Part shown: positions 8,223-15,710 of the stretch, one piece after another
Position numbering within the stretch: position 1 is the first letter of the stretch
How the letters are laid out: each line of letters opens with the position of its first letter
Source: Lachnospiraceae bacterium
GTDB lineage: Bacteria; Bacillota; Clostridia; Lachnospirales; Lachnospiraceae
Direction of reading: 5' to 3'
NCBI GenBank assembly: GCA_024697065.1
Contig: JAILGE010000027.1
Span: 1-64,000 of the forward strand
DNA length: 64,000 nucleotides
Translations under genes and position numbers: made by a program
Notes under the pieces: model-generated
What the model saw: the letters and a program-made list of their open reading frames with translations, nothing else
Databases searched by the model: none
Told to the model about the DNA's origin: nothing

Positions 8223-9677
8223 TTATTTTGTCATCCGTTCAAGTGTTTTTATCAAATAAGAATATACTCTTCTTGTCGATGTTATACTTAAACGTTCATC
8301 ATATGTATGTATATCTTTTATGTCCGGTCCGATGGAAACGGCATCAAGACCTTCTATCTTGGAAGCAAGAAGTCCGCACTCCAGTCCCGCATGAATGGCT
8401 TCCACCTTGGGCTCTCTTCCATACATTTCTTTGAATGTTTCCACCATAAGGTCACGCAGGGGAGAATCCACTCTGTACTTCCATCCCGGATATACCCCGG
8501 AGACTTCTGTTTTTCCGTTAAATAATGTGCTTATACTTTTTAAGGAATTGATAACATCTTCCTTTGCGCTTTCCGTATCACTTCTGACTAAGAACTGCGC
8601 ACGCAGAGTATCATCATGCGGCATATCAAGGATCCCCAGATTTAATGATGTCTCAACCAGCCCCGGGATATTATCATTCATCCTGATCACACCGTTTGGA
8701 ACGGAAGAAAGAAAAAGTGCGGCATTTCCGACATCTTTGCACTTTTTTTCACTTTCGTTTTTTATCTCATAACCGATCTCTGCGCCGGGATCGGTTACCG
8801 TATACTCTCCCTTTATCTCATCCGCAATCTTTTTTATGCGCTCTGTAACGGGGCCTTCATATTCTTCAGGAATAAATACTGAAAATCCGCACTCCACAGG
8901 GATCGCATTATCGGCATTTCCACCCTTTATACTTCCCAGCAGGCATTTACCCTTCGTCACTTCCCTAACAGATAACAGTATCCGCCCGGCGATCTTGCAC
9001 GCGTTGGCTCTGTACTTATCTATCATCTCTCCGGAATGACCGCCGGTCAGGCCTGATATCTGTACGTTTATTTTTTTATTACAGATCTCGCTGCTGTCCG
9101 CAAGCGGGATCTCGCAGGTTACTTTTGCACCGCCTGCACATCCTACCGTAAAGATACCTTCAGCTTCGGAATCTATATTGATAAGAATCTTTCCCTTTAA
9201 TACCGATGCATCCAGACCGCTTGCACCGTACATTCCCACTTCTTCGCTGTCTGTAATGAGCACCTCCAGGGGCGGGTGGACCAGTGAATCATCTTCCAGT
9301 ATCGCAAGCATATATGCCACGGCGATCCCGTCGTCCCCGCCAAGACTCGTGCCTCTCGCTCCCAGATCATCACCTTCAATAAAAAGATCCAGGCCCTCGG
9401 TTTTCATATCCTTTGCGATACCCGGCGCTTTTACGGCAACCATATCCATATGACCCTGAAGTATTACCGGAGCGCTCGTCTCGCATCCTTTGGATGCGCT
9501 CTTTTTTATTATCACGTTTCCCGCTTCGTCGGCATGACCTTCAAGGCCCTTATCCTTTGCAAAGTTCAAAAGATAATTTCTTATGCCGTCAGTATTGCCC
9601 GATCCGTGCGGTATCTTTGCGATCTCTTCAAAATAGAAAAAAACTCTTTCGGGATCAAGTCCCACTGTAACTTTCAT
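8223..9677 (-). CDS. pepD: Aminoacyl-histidine dipeptidase (Xaa-His dipeptidase)
   Basis: 484 residues, M20 metallopeptidase family, PepD/carnosinase-like. It should hydrolyse Xaa-His and related dipeptides in the cytoplasm with two metal ions. Visible are the zinc-site motifs ILQGHMDMV, GDDGIAVAYMLA and LITDSEEVGMYGA, and the late His in EAIHAGLECG. The insertion (lid) domain occupies roughly 190-370. I chose the ATG at 9677 because GGAGGGAAGTAT precedes it; a longer frame would overlap hypE. Only 22 bases separate it from hypE, so hypE and pepD probably share a transcript although their functions are unrelated. Confidence 0.94.
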   Translation of the reverse strand: MKVTVGLDPERVFFYFEEIAKIPHGSGNTDGIRNYLLNFAKDKGLEGHADEAGNVIIKKSASKGCETSAPVILQGHMDMVAVKAPGIAKDMKTEGLDLFIEGDDLGARGTSLGGDDGIAVAYMLAILEDDSLVHPPLEVLITDSEEVGMYGASGLDASVLKGKILINIDSEAEGIFTVGCAGGAKVTCEIPLADSSEICNKKINVQISGLTGGHSGEMIDKYRANACKIAGRILLSVREVTKGKCLLGSIKGGNADNAIPVECGFSVFIPEEYEGPVTERIKKIADEIKGEYTVTDPGAEIGYEIKNESEKKCKDVGNAALFLSSVPNGVIRMNDNIPGLVETSLNLGILDMPHDDTLRAQFLVRSDTESAKEDVINSLKSISTLFNGKTEVSGVYPGWKYRVDSPLRDLMVETFKEMYGREPKVEAIHAGLECGLLASKIEGLDAVSIGPDIKDIHTYDERLSITSTRRVYSYLIKTLERMTK

Positions 9678-9699
9678 ATACTTCCCTCCGAGACGAGAC

Positions 9700-10701
9700 C
9701 TAGCATATACGCGGCAGACCTTCTCCGCGCAGGATATCCAGACTTCTCTCTCCACCCAGCTTTGTACGCATTATAAGCTTACCTGTCCGGATCTCTTCCT
9801 TCTTTACCTCTCCGATAACGGCCGCATTTTCACCATACCTGCTGCCTCTTATGATCTCCACTGCTTTATCCGCATATTCTCCGGGTACAGTGACCACCAT
9901 CTTGCCTTCATTTCCCATATACACCGGATCGATCCCGGTAAGTCTTGCGAATTCTCTTACCGCAGGCGATATGGGTATCATTTCCTCATCTATATAGAAT
10001 ACGGAAGCACTGCTTTCCGCTAATTCCTTTAGAACCGTTCCCAGACCGCCTCTGGTGATATCCCGCATTGTATGAACCGGTATCCCCGATGCTAAAAGCT
10101 TAGATGTCATTTCGGTCAGGGGCGCATTGTCACTTTGAATATCCGTATCTATCTCCAGTCTGTGCGCCATTATGGTCGCGTGATGATCTCCCATTGTGCC
10201 CGAAACTATTATCGCATCACCTGCCGCAGAATTACCGGCAGAGATATTCCTGTCCCCATCCGGAAAAAGACCCACGCCTGCAGTATTTATATACATGCCG
10301 CCGTGGCCTTCAACAACCTTGGTATCGCCGGCAACAACACACACACCGGCTTCCTTTGCAGTCCTGGCAAGAGATTCCACACATTTTTTCAGTGTCCCGG
10401 TTTCCAGCCCTTCCTCCAGTATAAAACCGCAGGTAATATACTTAGGTACAGCACCTCTCATAAGGAGGTCATTTACCGTACCGCACACGCAAAGACGCCC
10501 AATATCTCCTCCGTTGAAGATAAGGGGTGTGACTACGAAGCTGTCGGTTGTCATTGCGATCTTTTGGCTGCCGTCAACCACTGCGCTGTCTTCCATAGCA
10601 AGCAGGGTTTCATTTGCAAATGCCGGGGCAAAGATCTCATCTATAAGTTCCCCGGTAGCGCTCCCGCCGCTGCCGTGGGCCATGGTTATCACATCAGACA
10701 T
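9700..10701 (-). CDS. hypE: Hydrogenase maturation protein HypE
   Basis: 333 residues, AIRS/PurM-like ATPase. HypE dehydrates the thiocarboxamide made by HypF on its own C-terminal cysteine, giving the cyanide ligand of the [NiFe] active site. The N-terminal MAHGSGGSATGELIDEIF motif and the exact C-terminal PRIC, whose last Cys is the carrier residue, are both present. The ribosome site is AGGAAG upstream of ATG. It is separated from hypD by a strong terminator and has its own promoter, so it is probably expressed separately from echABCDEF-hypCD. HypF, its partner, is not in this window. Confidence 0.97.
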   Translation of the reverse strand: MSDVITMAHGSGGSATGELIDEIFAPAFANETLLAMEDSAVVDGSQKIAMTTDSFVVTPLIFNGGDIGRLCVCGTVNDLLMRGAVPKYITCGFILEEGLETGTLKKCVESLARTAKEAGVCVVAGDTKVVEGHGGMYINTAGVGLFPDGDRNISAGNSAAGDAIIVSGTMGDHHATIMAHRLEIDTDIQSDNAPLTEMTSKLLASGIPVHTMRDITRGGLGTVLKELAESSASVFYIDEEMIPISPAVREFARLTGIDPVYMGNEGKMVVTVPGEYADKAVEIIRGSRYGENAAVIGEVKKEEIRTGKLIMRTKLGGERSLDILRGEGLPRIC

Positions 10702-10737
10702 ATGTCTCTCACTTCCTAAAAATGCTTATACGGAGTA

Positions 10738-10766
10738 ATTTTACTTTGTTTACGGGTTTCATGCAA
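10738..10766 (-). promoter_or_regulatory. Predicted sigma-A promoter of hypE
   Basis: On the minus strand the -35 TTGCAT (10766-10761) and -10 TAAAAT (10743-10738) are separated by 17 bases. The start of transcription would fall near 10731, about 30 bases before the hypE ATG. Confidence 0.65.
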
Positions 10767-10792
10767 TTGATAAAACCTGCTTATCCCACTTA

Positions 10793-10812
10793 CATATGAC
10801 ACGGGTCATATG
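10793..10812. promoter_or_regulatory. Palindromic candidate operator upstream of hypE
   Basis: CATATGAC-ACGG-GTCATATG is a perfect 8+8 palindrome. Its centre (10802.5) is about 71.5 bases upstream of the predicted hypE start, a spacing typical for class I activators such as the Crp/Fnr family. The half-site does not match the classical CRP or FNR consensus, so the regulator is unknown. Confidence 0.5.
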
Positions 10813-10830
10813 CGTTGATCCATCCCGGGA

Positions 10831-10863
10831 GAAAAAAAAGACCACGGCGGGAAACCGTGGTCT
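10831..10863 (-). terminator. Rho-independent terminator after hypD
   Basis: On the minus strand the 9-base arms AGACCACGG and CCGTGGTCT, with a 7-base loop, are followed by eight T residues. It closes the echABCDEF-hypCD transcript before hypE. Confidence 0.93.
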
Positions 10864-10905
10864 AGGTGAGGGGGGAGATAGTAATGTGTTGCTCACACTA
10901 TCTAT
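10831..10905 (-). ncRNA. Candidate C-rich small RNA or 3' UTR fragment downstream of hypD
   Basis: The minus strand shows a hairpin with arms AGATAGT/ACTATCT (10903-10876), then an unpaired CTCCCCCCTCACC, then the terminator hairpin and its U-tract. Hairpin, exposed C-rich stretch, terminator is the layout of C-rich trans-acting small RNAs that bind Shine-Dalgarno sequences. A weak -10 (TATCAT, 10917-10912) lies just upstream but there is no good -35. It could equally be a processed 3' end of the hypD message. Confidence 0.3.
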
Positions 10906-10944
10906 GTTCGAATGATAAACTGACTTTGTGTTTTTTTTTTGTCC

Positions 10945-10968
10945 ATTTTGTGAAAATAATCACAAAAT
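10945..10968. promoter_or_regulatory. Crp/Fnr-type palindrome between hypE and hypD
   Basis: ATTTTGTGA-AAATAA-TCACAAAAT is a perfect 9+9 palindrome containing TGTGA-N6-TCACA, the classical Crp-type core. It lies 19 bases past the hypD stop and about 50 bases before the candidate small RNA. No protein-gene promoter is obvious next to it. Confidence 0.5.
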
Positions 10969-10986
10969 TGTTAATATTTTTGTTTT

Positions 10987-12042
10987 TTATCTGATACAAA
11001 ATCTGGTATTACAGCTTCCTTCCGGGCTGACCATGCAGGCACCCTGCGGATTTCCGGGATTACATACCTTTCCGAATAAAGGGCATTCCTCGGGAGATAT
11101 CAGTCCCATGATCACCTTATCACAGCTGCAGGCTTTGTTTTTCTTCTCATCATATTCAAGTCCGGAGCTGCCTGCATCATATTTTGAAAATTCAGGCTTT
11201 ATCAGCAATCCGGATCCGGCAACATTTCCTATTCCTCTCCAGGAGGCATCGGACTTGATAAAATATTTATTTACAAGAGCCTGTGCGGTTTCGTTCCCTT
11301 CATAAGAAACAACGGAAGGATAATTGTTTATGACTTTTCCTTCTCCTTTATTTTCGACCAGCAGGTAGATGGTCCTCAGGAGGTCTTCGCCTTCAAAGCC
11401 GGAGACCACAAAGGGCATTTTGTACTTTTGAGCCGCTGGTTCAAAGATCCGGCTTCCCGTCACAACGCACACATGTCCCGGTGCAATAAAAGCATCTATC
11501 TTTGCACCACCCAGACAGAGTATCTCCACTACCTCCGGCATTGTCTTAAGGGCTGTTAAAAGCCTTACATTTTCAACCTTCTCCCTGATAAGAGTATCCA
11601 AAAGCAGAGCATAAACAGGTGTCGTTGTTTCAAATCCAATTGCTGCAAAAACGAATTTTTGATCAGGTGCTGCCTCGGCGATCCCGATGATATCCATGGG
11701 TGAATAGACCATCTTTACCCTGGCCCCGCGTCCCTGGGCTTCCCTTAACGATTCCCTGCTTCCGGGAACTCTGAGCAGATCTCCAAAGGTGACTACTGTG
11801 GTATCACTTTCAAGAGACAGTTCTATCAATTTATCTATATATGCACTGGGAGTCACACACACGGGGCATCCCGGGCCGGATATCAGATGGATCTTTTTGG
11901 AAAGCATGGCTTCGATGCCATTTTTAGCGATAGCACCTGTATGGCTTCCGCATATCTCCATTATCCGTATGTCTTCTCCGTCATATTCTTTCAGATATCG
12001 GATTATGTTTTTCAGATCATTCATATTTCGGTATTTATTCAA
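10987..12042 (-). CDS. hypD: Hydrogenase maturation protein HypD
   Basis: 351 residues, [4Fe-4S] scaffold that with HypC assembles the Fe(CN)2CO unit of [NiFe] hydrogenases. Diagnostic motifs: EICGSHTGAI (Cys31), SGPGCPVCVTP (Cys59, Cys62), FAAIGFETTTP, and the cysteine-rich C-terminal cluster region with CSC, CPLFG and PQGACMVSPEGSC. The reading frame opens with a TTG that overlaps the hypC stop (TTGA, 12042-12039); an ATG six codons later is the alternative but has no better ribosome site. It follows hypC at the end of the ech operon and is closed by the terminator at 10.84 kb. Confidence 0.97.
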   Translation of the reverse strand: MNKYRNMNDLKNIIRYLKEYDGEDIRIMEICGSHTGAIAKNGIEAMLSKKIHLISGPGCPVCVTPSAYIDKLIELSLESDTTVVTFGDLLRVPGSRESLREAQGRGARVKMVYSPMDIIGIAEAAPDQKFVFAAIGFETTTPVYALLLDTLIREKVENVRLLTALKTMPEVVEILCLGGAKIDAFIAPGHVCVVTGSRIFEPAAQKYKMPFVVSGFEGEDLLRTIYLLVENKGEGKVINNYPSVVSYEGNETAQALVNKYFIKSDASWRGIGNVAGSGLLIKPEFSKYDAGSSGLEYDEKKNKACSCDKVIMGLISPEECPLFGKVCNPGNPQGACMVSPEGSCNTRFCIR

Positions 12043-12257
12043 TCAGCTTCTAGCTCTTTTGCGAGGGCTGTCCACTCTTCATACTGCTCATCGGAAACCT
12101 TCTGCAGGATGCAACCTGCATGTACGAGTACTCTGTCTCCTACCTTCACATCGGCAAGTCCCATTCTTGCATTGACTCTGCTTCCTCTGAAATCAACACT
12201 GGCGGTGTTCTTTTCACTGTCAATCGAAAGGATCTTTCCCGTATTTGCAACGCACAT
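12039..12257 (-). CDS. hypC: Hydrogenase maturation chaperone HypC
   Basis: 72 residues starting MCVANTGKIL; Cys2, exposed after Met removal, binds the iron centre and the hydrogenase precursor. The OB-like fold features VDFRGSRVNARMGLADVKVGDRVLVHAGCIL match HypC/HupF. The ATG follows GTGAGGTAAATAT. It lies downstream of echF across a 68-base gap holding a GC-rich hairpin and overlaps hypD, with which it works. Confidence 0.96.
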   Translation of the reverse strand: MCVANTGKILSIDSEKNTASVDFRGSRVNARMGLADVKVGDRVLVHAGCILQKVSDEQYEEWTALAKELEAD

Positions 12258-12282
12258 ATATTTACCTCACTGATATCGGTAA

Positions 12283-12311
12283 CAAAACTGCCGGGATAAT
12301 AACCCCGGCAG
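12283..12311 (-). repeat. GC-rich hairpin between echF and hypC
   Basis: On the minus strand CTGCCGGGG and TCCCGGCAG form an 8-base stem followed by only TTTTG. It could be a leaky terminator or a processing/stability hairpin lowering hypCD relative to the ech structural genes. Confidence 0.55.
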
Positions 12312-12325
12312 CTTTCCTGATAAGA

Positions 12326-12796
12326 TCAATTATCCTTTTTTTCACCGGCTGCAGCAGCTGCTGCTTCTGCGGCTTTTTTCGCTTCCATGGCTTTCTTGGC
12401 CTCTGCGGCTTTCTTCGCCATTTCTTCACGTTTTCTTGCTTCCTCTGCAAGAACCTCCGGGGACTTGGTATATGTTACTTCACCCTTTTCTCCTCCGGGT
12501 TCCTGATATCCGGCTACCATCGTAAGACATTTCTTAGGACATTTCTCAACACAGAAACCGCAAGCGATACAGTCAAATCTGTTGATGGTCCATGTTCCCT
12601 TTATCTTGTCGATAGAAAGTGTTCCGCAGGGACATGCTCTGGTACACATACCGCAGCTGATACACTGATCGATCTCGATCTCGATATGTCCTCTGGTACG
12701 CTCCTTATATTCCGCAGGCTCTGCCGGATAAGATGTGGTCACGGGCTTTGAGAAAAGATTCTTGAGCGCCGTTCCCGCAAATGTCATTACTCCCAT
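12326..12796 (-). CDS. echF: Ech hydrogenase subunit EchF, 2[4Fe-4S] ferredoxin-like
   Basis: 156 residues. Two CxxCxxCxxxC motifs (Cys45/48/51/55 and Cys76/79/82/86) bind the two [4Fe-4S] clusters that take electrons from reduced ferredoxin into the complex; homologous to NuoI of complex I. The N-terminus is amphipathic. The last ~45 residues are an unusual Ala/Lys/Glu-rich helical tail with KKAAEAKKAMEAKKAAEAAA, longer than in typical EchF and without cysteines. The ATG follows GGAGGAAGAAAA, 21 bases after echE. It is the last structural gene in the canonical A-B-C-D-E-F order. Confidence 0.94.
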   Translation of the reverse strand: MGVMTFAGTALKNLFSKPVTTSYPAEPAEYKERTRGHIEIEIDQCISCGMCTRACPCGTLSIDKIKGTWTINRFDCIACGFCVEKCPKKCLTMVAGYQEPGGEKGEVTYTKSPEVLAEEARKREEMAKKAAEAKKAMEAKKAAEAAAAAAGEKKDN

Positions 12797-12817
12797 TTTT
12801 CTTCCTCCACTTCTCTG

Positions 12818-13897
12818 TTATCTTTCCGTGCAGCTGATGCAGGGATCGATCGTAACAACGAGAATTCCGATATCAGCATAGTCTGCGCCCTTAAGTGTCT
12901 CACATAATCCTGCGAGATTTGCGAACGTCGGAGTTCTTACCCTCATTCTGTCCAGGTTAGGAGTTCCGTTACCGCGAACGTAGTAATCTGCTTCTCCTCT
13001 GGGCTGTTCTATACGCGTAAAGTACTCGCCATTAGGGTTGCCCTTTACTACTGCTGCAAGCTCACCGTCAGGGATCTTTGCTATAGCCTGTCTGATAAGG
13101 TCTATGGACTGGAAGATCTCACCGATACGTACTTCGCATCTACCGTAACAGTCGCCGTCATTACTGATGATGGGTTCCATATCCAGTTCACCGTATGCAG
13201 CATATCCGCGCATACGCATATCTGTTGCGATTCCGCTTGCTCTTGCGAAAGGTCCTGCACATCCGAGAGCCTTAGCCTGCTCCTTTGTGAGAACGCCGAC
13301 ACCCTTCATTCTGGACTGTACAGAATAGTCGTTCATGAATGTCTTCTTTAAGACTTTTGTCTCTGCCTCAACAAAATCAAGGGTTTCGAGTATCATCTTC
13401 TGCATTTCGGGAGTGATATCCTTTAATACACCACCCACCTTGTTTACCGAGAAGATTACTCTTCCGCCTGTTGTAAGCTCAATTGCATCGAGAACTTTTT
13501 CACGTACTCTCCAGCACTGATAAAAAAGATTCTCAAATCCGAATGCATCTGCCATGAGACCCGCCCACAGAAGATGACTGTGAAGTCTTGATAATTCGAA
13601 CCAGATCGTACGCAGGAATTTTGCTCTGTCGGGCACTTCAACATTCATGATGTGCTCAACTGTCTCGCAATATCCGTAACCGTGACCAAAGCTGCAGATA
13701 CCGCAGATTCGCTCGGCAACGTATGCCATCTGATTAAAATCTCTCTTATCGGTAAGGCTTTCAAGTCCTCTGTGAATAAATCCGATAGAGGGGATAGCTT
13801 CAACTATTTTTTCATCTTCGATCACAAGATCAAGATGTATAGGTTCCGGCAACACGGGGTGCTGGGGACCGTAAGGGATCACACTTCTTTTACTCAT
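12818..13897 (-). CDS. echE: Ech hydrogenase large subunit EchE ([NiFe] active site)
   Basis: 359 residues, group 4 [NiFe] hydrogenase large subunit, homologous to NuoD. All four nickel ligands are there: RICGICSFGHGY (Cys65, Cys68) and the C-terminal DPCISCTER (Cys353, Cys356), so this is a true hydrogenase and not a complex I subunit. The protein ends at the Arg of that last motif. There is no C-terminal extension to be cut, which explains why no maturation endopeptidase gene is present. The ATG overlaps the echD stop by 4 bases. Confidence 0.96.
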   Translation of the reverse strand: MSKRSVIPYGPQHPVLPEPIHLDLVIEDEKIVEAIPSIGFIHRGLESLTDKRDFNQMAYVAERICGICSFGHGYGYCETVEHIMNVEVPDRAKFLRTIWFELSRLHSHLLWAGLMADAFGFENLFYQCWRVREKVLDAIELTTGGRVIFSVNKVGGVLKDITPEMQKMILETLDFVEAETKVLKKTFMNDYSVQSRMKGVGVLTKEQAKALGCAGPFARASGIATDMRMRGYAAYGELDMEPIISNDGDCYGRCEVRIGEIFQSIDLIRQAIAKIPDGELAAVVKGNPNGEYFTRIEQPRGEADYYVRGNGTPNLDRMRVRTPTFANLAGLCETLKGADYADIGILVVTIDPCISCTER

Positions 13898-14319
13898 TTT
13901 GCCTCGCCCTCCTTCTTCGGAACGAACGGAGTCTCTTCCTTTATTCTGTATAACTTGTTGTGATAATCAGGATCTATCACTTTGATATTTGCTCCGAACA
14001 GTTCTCTCATTTCATTCTCATAGAAGGCAGCATAGGGGTATATCCCGCTGATGCTTGCAACTTCCGCATCACGTCCGCATCCTTCTTTAACCGTCTCTCC
14101 CTCTGCGGCTTTATCGGAAAGCTCAATTCGCAGATTGAAGATATCATAGGTCGTATCATCAACAAAAGAGTAGGAGAGTTCCAGTCTCTCTTCTTTTTTA
14201 ACCCATGCAGCGCATGCCTGGGAAAGTCTGAGCCCCTTCTCTTTCATTTCCATAGCCCTGATAGGAAGTTCTGCCGGCGAGATCCTGATTATTTCATTTT
14301 TTCCTTCTGTAGCATTCAT
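13894..14319 (-). CDS. echD: Ech hydrogenase subunit EchD (NuoC-like)
   Basis: 141 residues, equivalent to the 30-kDa (NuoC) subunit of complex I, a short structural subunit without cofactors. The C-terminal part contains GIYPYAAFYENEMRELFGANI, the signature stretch of the family (ExExxDxFGI-like), followed by the Tyr/Lys-rich end. The N-terminal half is divergent, as usual in EchD. The ATG follows GGAGGAATAAACCGG placed inside the end of echC (5-base gap). Together with EchC and EchE it forms the peripheral arm on the cytoplasmic side. Confidence 0.9.
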   Translation of the reverse strand: MNATEGKNEIIRISPAELPIRAMEMKEKGLRLSQACAAWVKKEERLELSYSFVDDTTYDIFNLRIELSDKAAEGETVKEGCGRDAEVASISGIYPYAAFYENEMRELFGANIKVIDPDYHNKLYRIKEETPFVPKKEGEAK

Positions 14320-14324
14320 CCGGT

Positions 14325-14801
14325 TTATTCCTCCTTTCCGGCTTCTTCTTTTTCTTCCTGATTCTTAAGTTCGCCCTTTTCCATCTTTTCCAGTCTCTCC
14401 TGGAAAACTCCGATACCCTTTACGATACCGTCGATGATGGCCTGAGGTCTTGCGGCGCAGCCGGGAACATATACGTCAACGGGGATAACCTGATCGGCAC
14501 CGCCTAAAATATTGTAGCAATCTTTGAACACACCGCCGGTGCAGGCACAAACGCCAACCGCAACAACAACTTTCGGATCGGACATCTGATCATAAAGCTG
14601 CTTTACTACAGGTGCATTCTGAGTATTTATTCCTCCGGTTACCAGCAGGATATCTGCCTGCATGGGATCGCCGGTATTTATGATTCCGAAGCGTTCCGCA
14701 TCATAAACCGGTGTCAGGCAGGCAAGGACTTCTATGTCACAGCCGTTGCAACTTGATCCGTCATAATGCATGACCCACGGAGATCTTGTGATGTTATACA
14801 T
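14325..14801 (-). CDS. echC: Ech hydrogenase small subunit EchC (NuoB-like)
   Basis: 158 residues. It binds the proximal [4Fe-4S] cluster next to the NiFe site: Cys18 and Cys21 in GSSCNGCDIEVLA, Cys85 in GVCACTGG and Cys115 in VPGCAARP. Length and motifs agree with NuoB/EchC, which lack the additional clusters of other hydrogenase small subunits. The C-terminal ~25 residues are a Glu/Lys-rich tail. ATG preceded by AAAGGAAGGAAAAAGAT, 30 bases after echB. Confidence 0.95.
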   Translation of the reverse strand: MYNITRSPWVMHYDGSSCNGCDIEVLACLTPVYDAERFGIINTGDPMQADILLVTGGINTQNAPVVKQLYDQMSDPKVVVAVGVCACTGGVFKDCYNILGGADQVIPVDVYVPGCAARPQAIIDGIVKGIGVFQERLEKMEKGELKNQEEKEEAGKEE

Positions 14802-14831
14802 ATCTTTTTCCTTCCTTTATTTTTTTACCGG

Positions 14832-15710
14832 TTATTTGAAGATGTAAATTAACGCAAGGAGATTTGCACCGGCTGCGATAATGGTTACCATCCAAGAAAG
14901 CTTTATCATTTTGTCTGCTTTCATTCTTGCACTGCAGTTATCAATGAGCAGTTCCAGGAAATAAACGAGGAATGCTACAACTATCGCAACAGGAATACTG
15001 ATGGGATTCTTGTTCACGATAAAGAGAGCGACCATACCCATTAAGAAAACTGTCTCGTACCACTCAGCCAGAGTAAATACCGCGAAATTCTTTGCTCCGA
15101 TCTCTGAAGTGATACCTCTTACTATCTCCTGGTTGGGATGATGAGAAGTACTGATATCGAAAGGAGACTTTCTCATCTTGATGGTAAGGATAAAAATAAA
15201 TGCAACGAATATTCCGGGAAGATATGCTATGGGACTGATGTCTCCATTGATGATCTCCGCTGTCTCAAAGCTTCCCCTTACAATGTAGAATCCTACACAT
15301 GTAAGTAATACACAGGGTTCGTATGCAACCATCTGAAGAAGCTCTCTTGTTGCACCTATCGTTGAGTAAGGTGAACCGGTAACAGTTGCCGCAAAATATA
15401 AGAACATTACGGCCGTTGAAAGTATAAACATACTCATTAACAGATCCATTCCAAGGAAGATCATTCCGCCGGTAAGGATCACGAAGAAAAGGTAACTCAT
15501 CATCAGGAAATTCTGTGAAGGAGCCACGTGAATGGGATCCTTATGAAGAAGCTTTCCCAGATCATGGAAAGGCTGAAGTATAGGGGGTCCCACTCTTCTC
15601 TGCATTCTTGCAGAAATCTTTCTTCCTATTCCGTCAAGTAAACCTCCGAGGATCGGAGCAAGAATTACATAGCACACAGCTACGATGATCTTAACAGTCA
15701 TTTCATTCAT
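14832..15710 (-). CDS. echB: Ech hydrogenase membrane subunit EchB (NuoH-like)
   Basis: 292 residues from the ATG at 15710, which overlaps the echA stop (ATGA). About eight membrane helices. Family motifs: GRKISARMQRRVGPPILQPFHDLGKLLHKD near residues 25-55, the PSQNFLM loop, and SPFDISTSHHPNQEIVRG, the conserved acidic/His loop of NuoH. EchB anchors the peripheral arm and forms part of the ion path. A longer in-frame start exists ten codons upstream inside echA but has no ribosome site. Confidence 0.94.
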   Translation of the reverse strand: MNEMTVKIIVAVCYVILAPILGGLLDGIGRKISARMQRRVGPPILQPFHDLGKLLHKDPIHVAPSQNFLMMSYLFFVILTGGMIFLGMDLLMSMFILSTAVMFLYFAATVTGSPYSTIGATRELLQMVAYEPCVLLTCVGFYIVRGSFETAEIINGDISPIAYLPGIFVAFIFILTIKMRKSPFDISTSHHPNQEIVRGITSEIGAKNFAVFTLAEWYETVFLMGMVALFIVNKNPISIPVAIVVAFLVYFLELLIDNCSARMKADKMIKLSWMVTIIAAGANLLALIYIFK

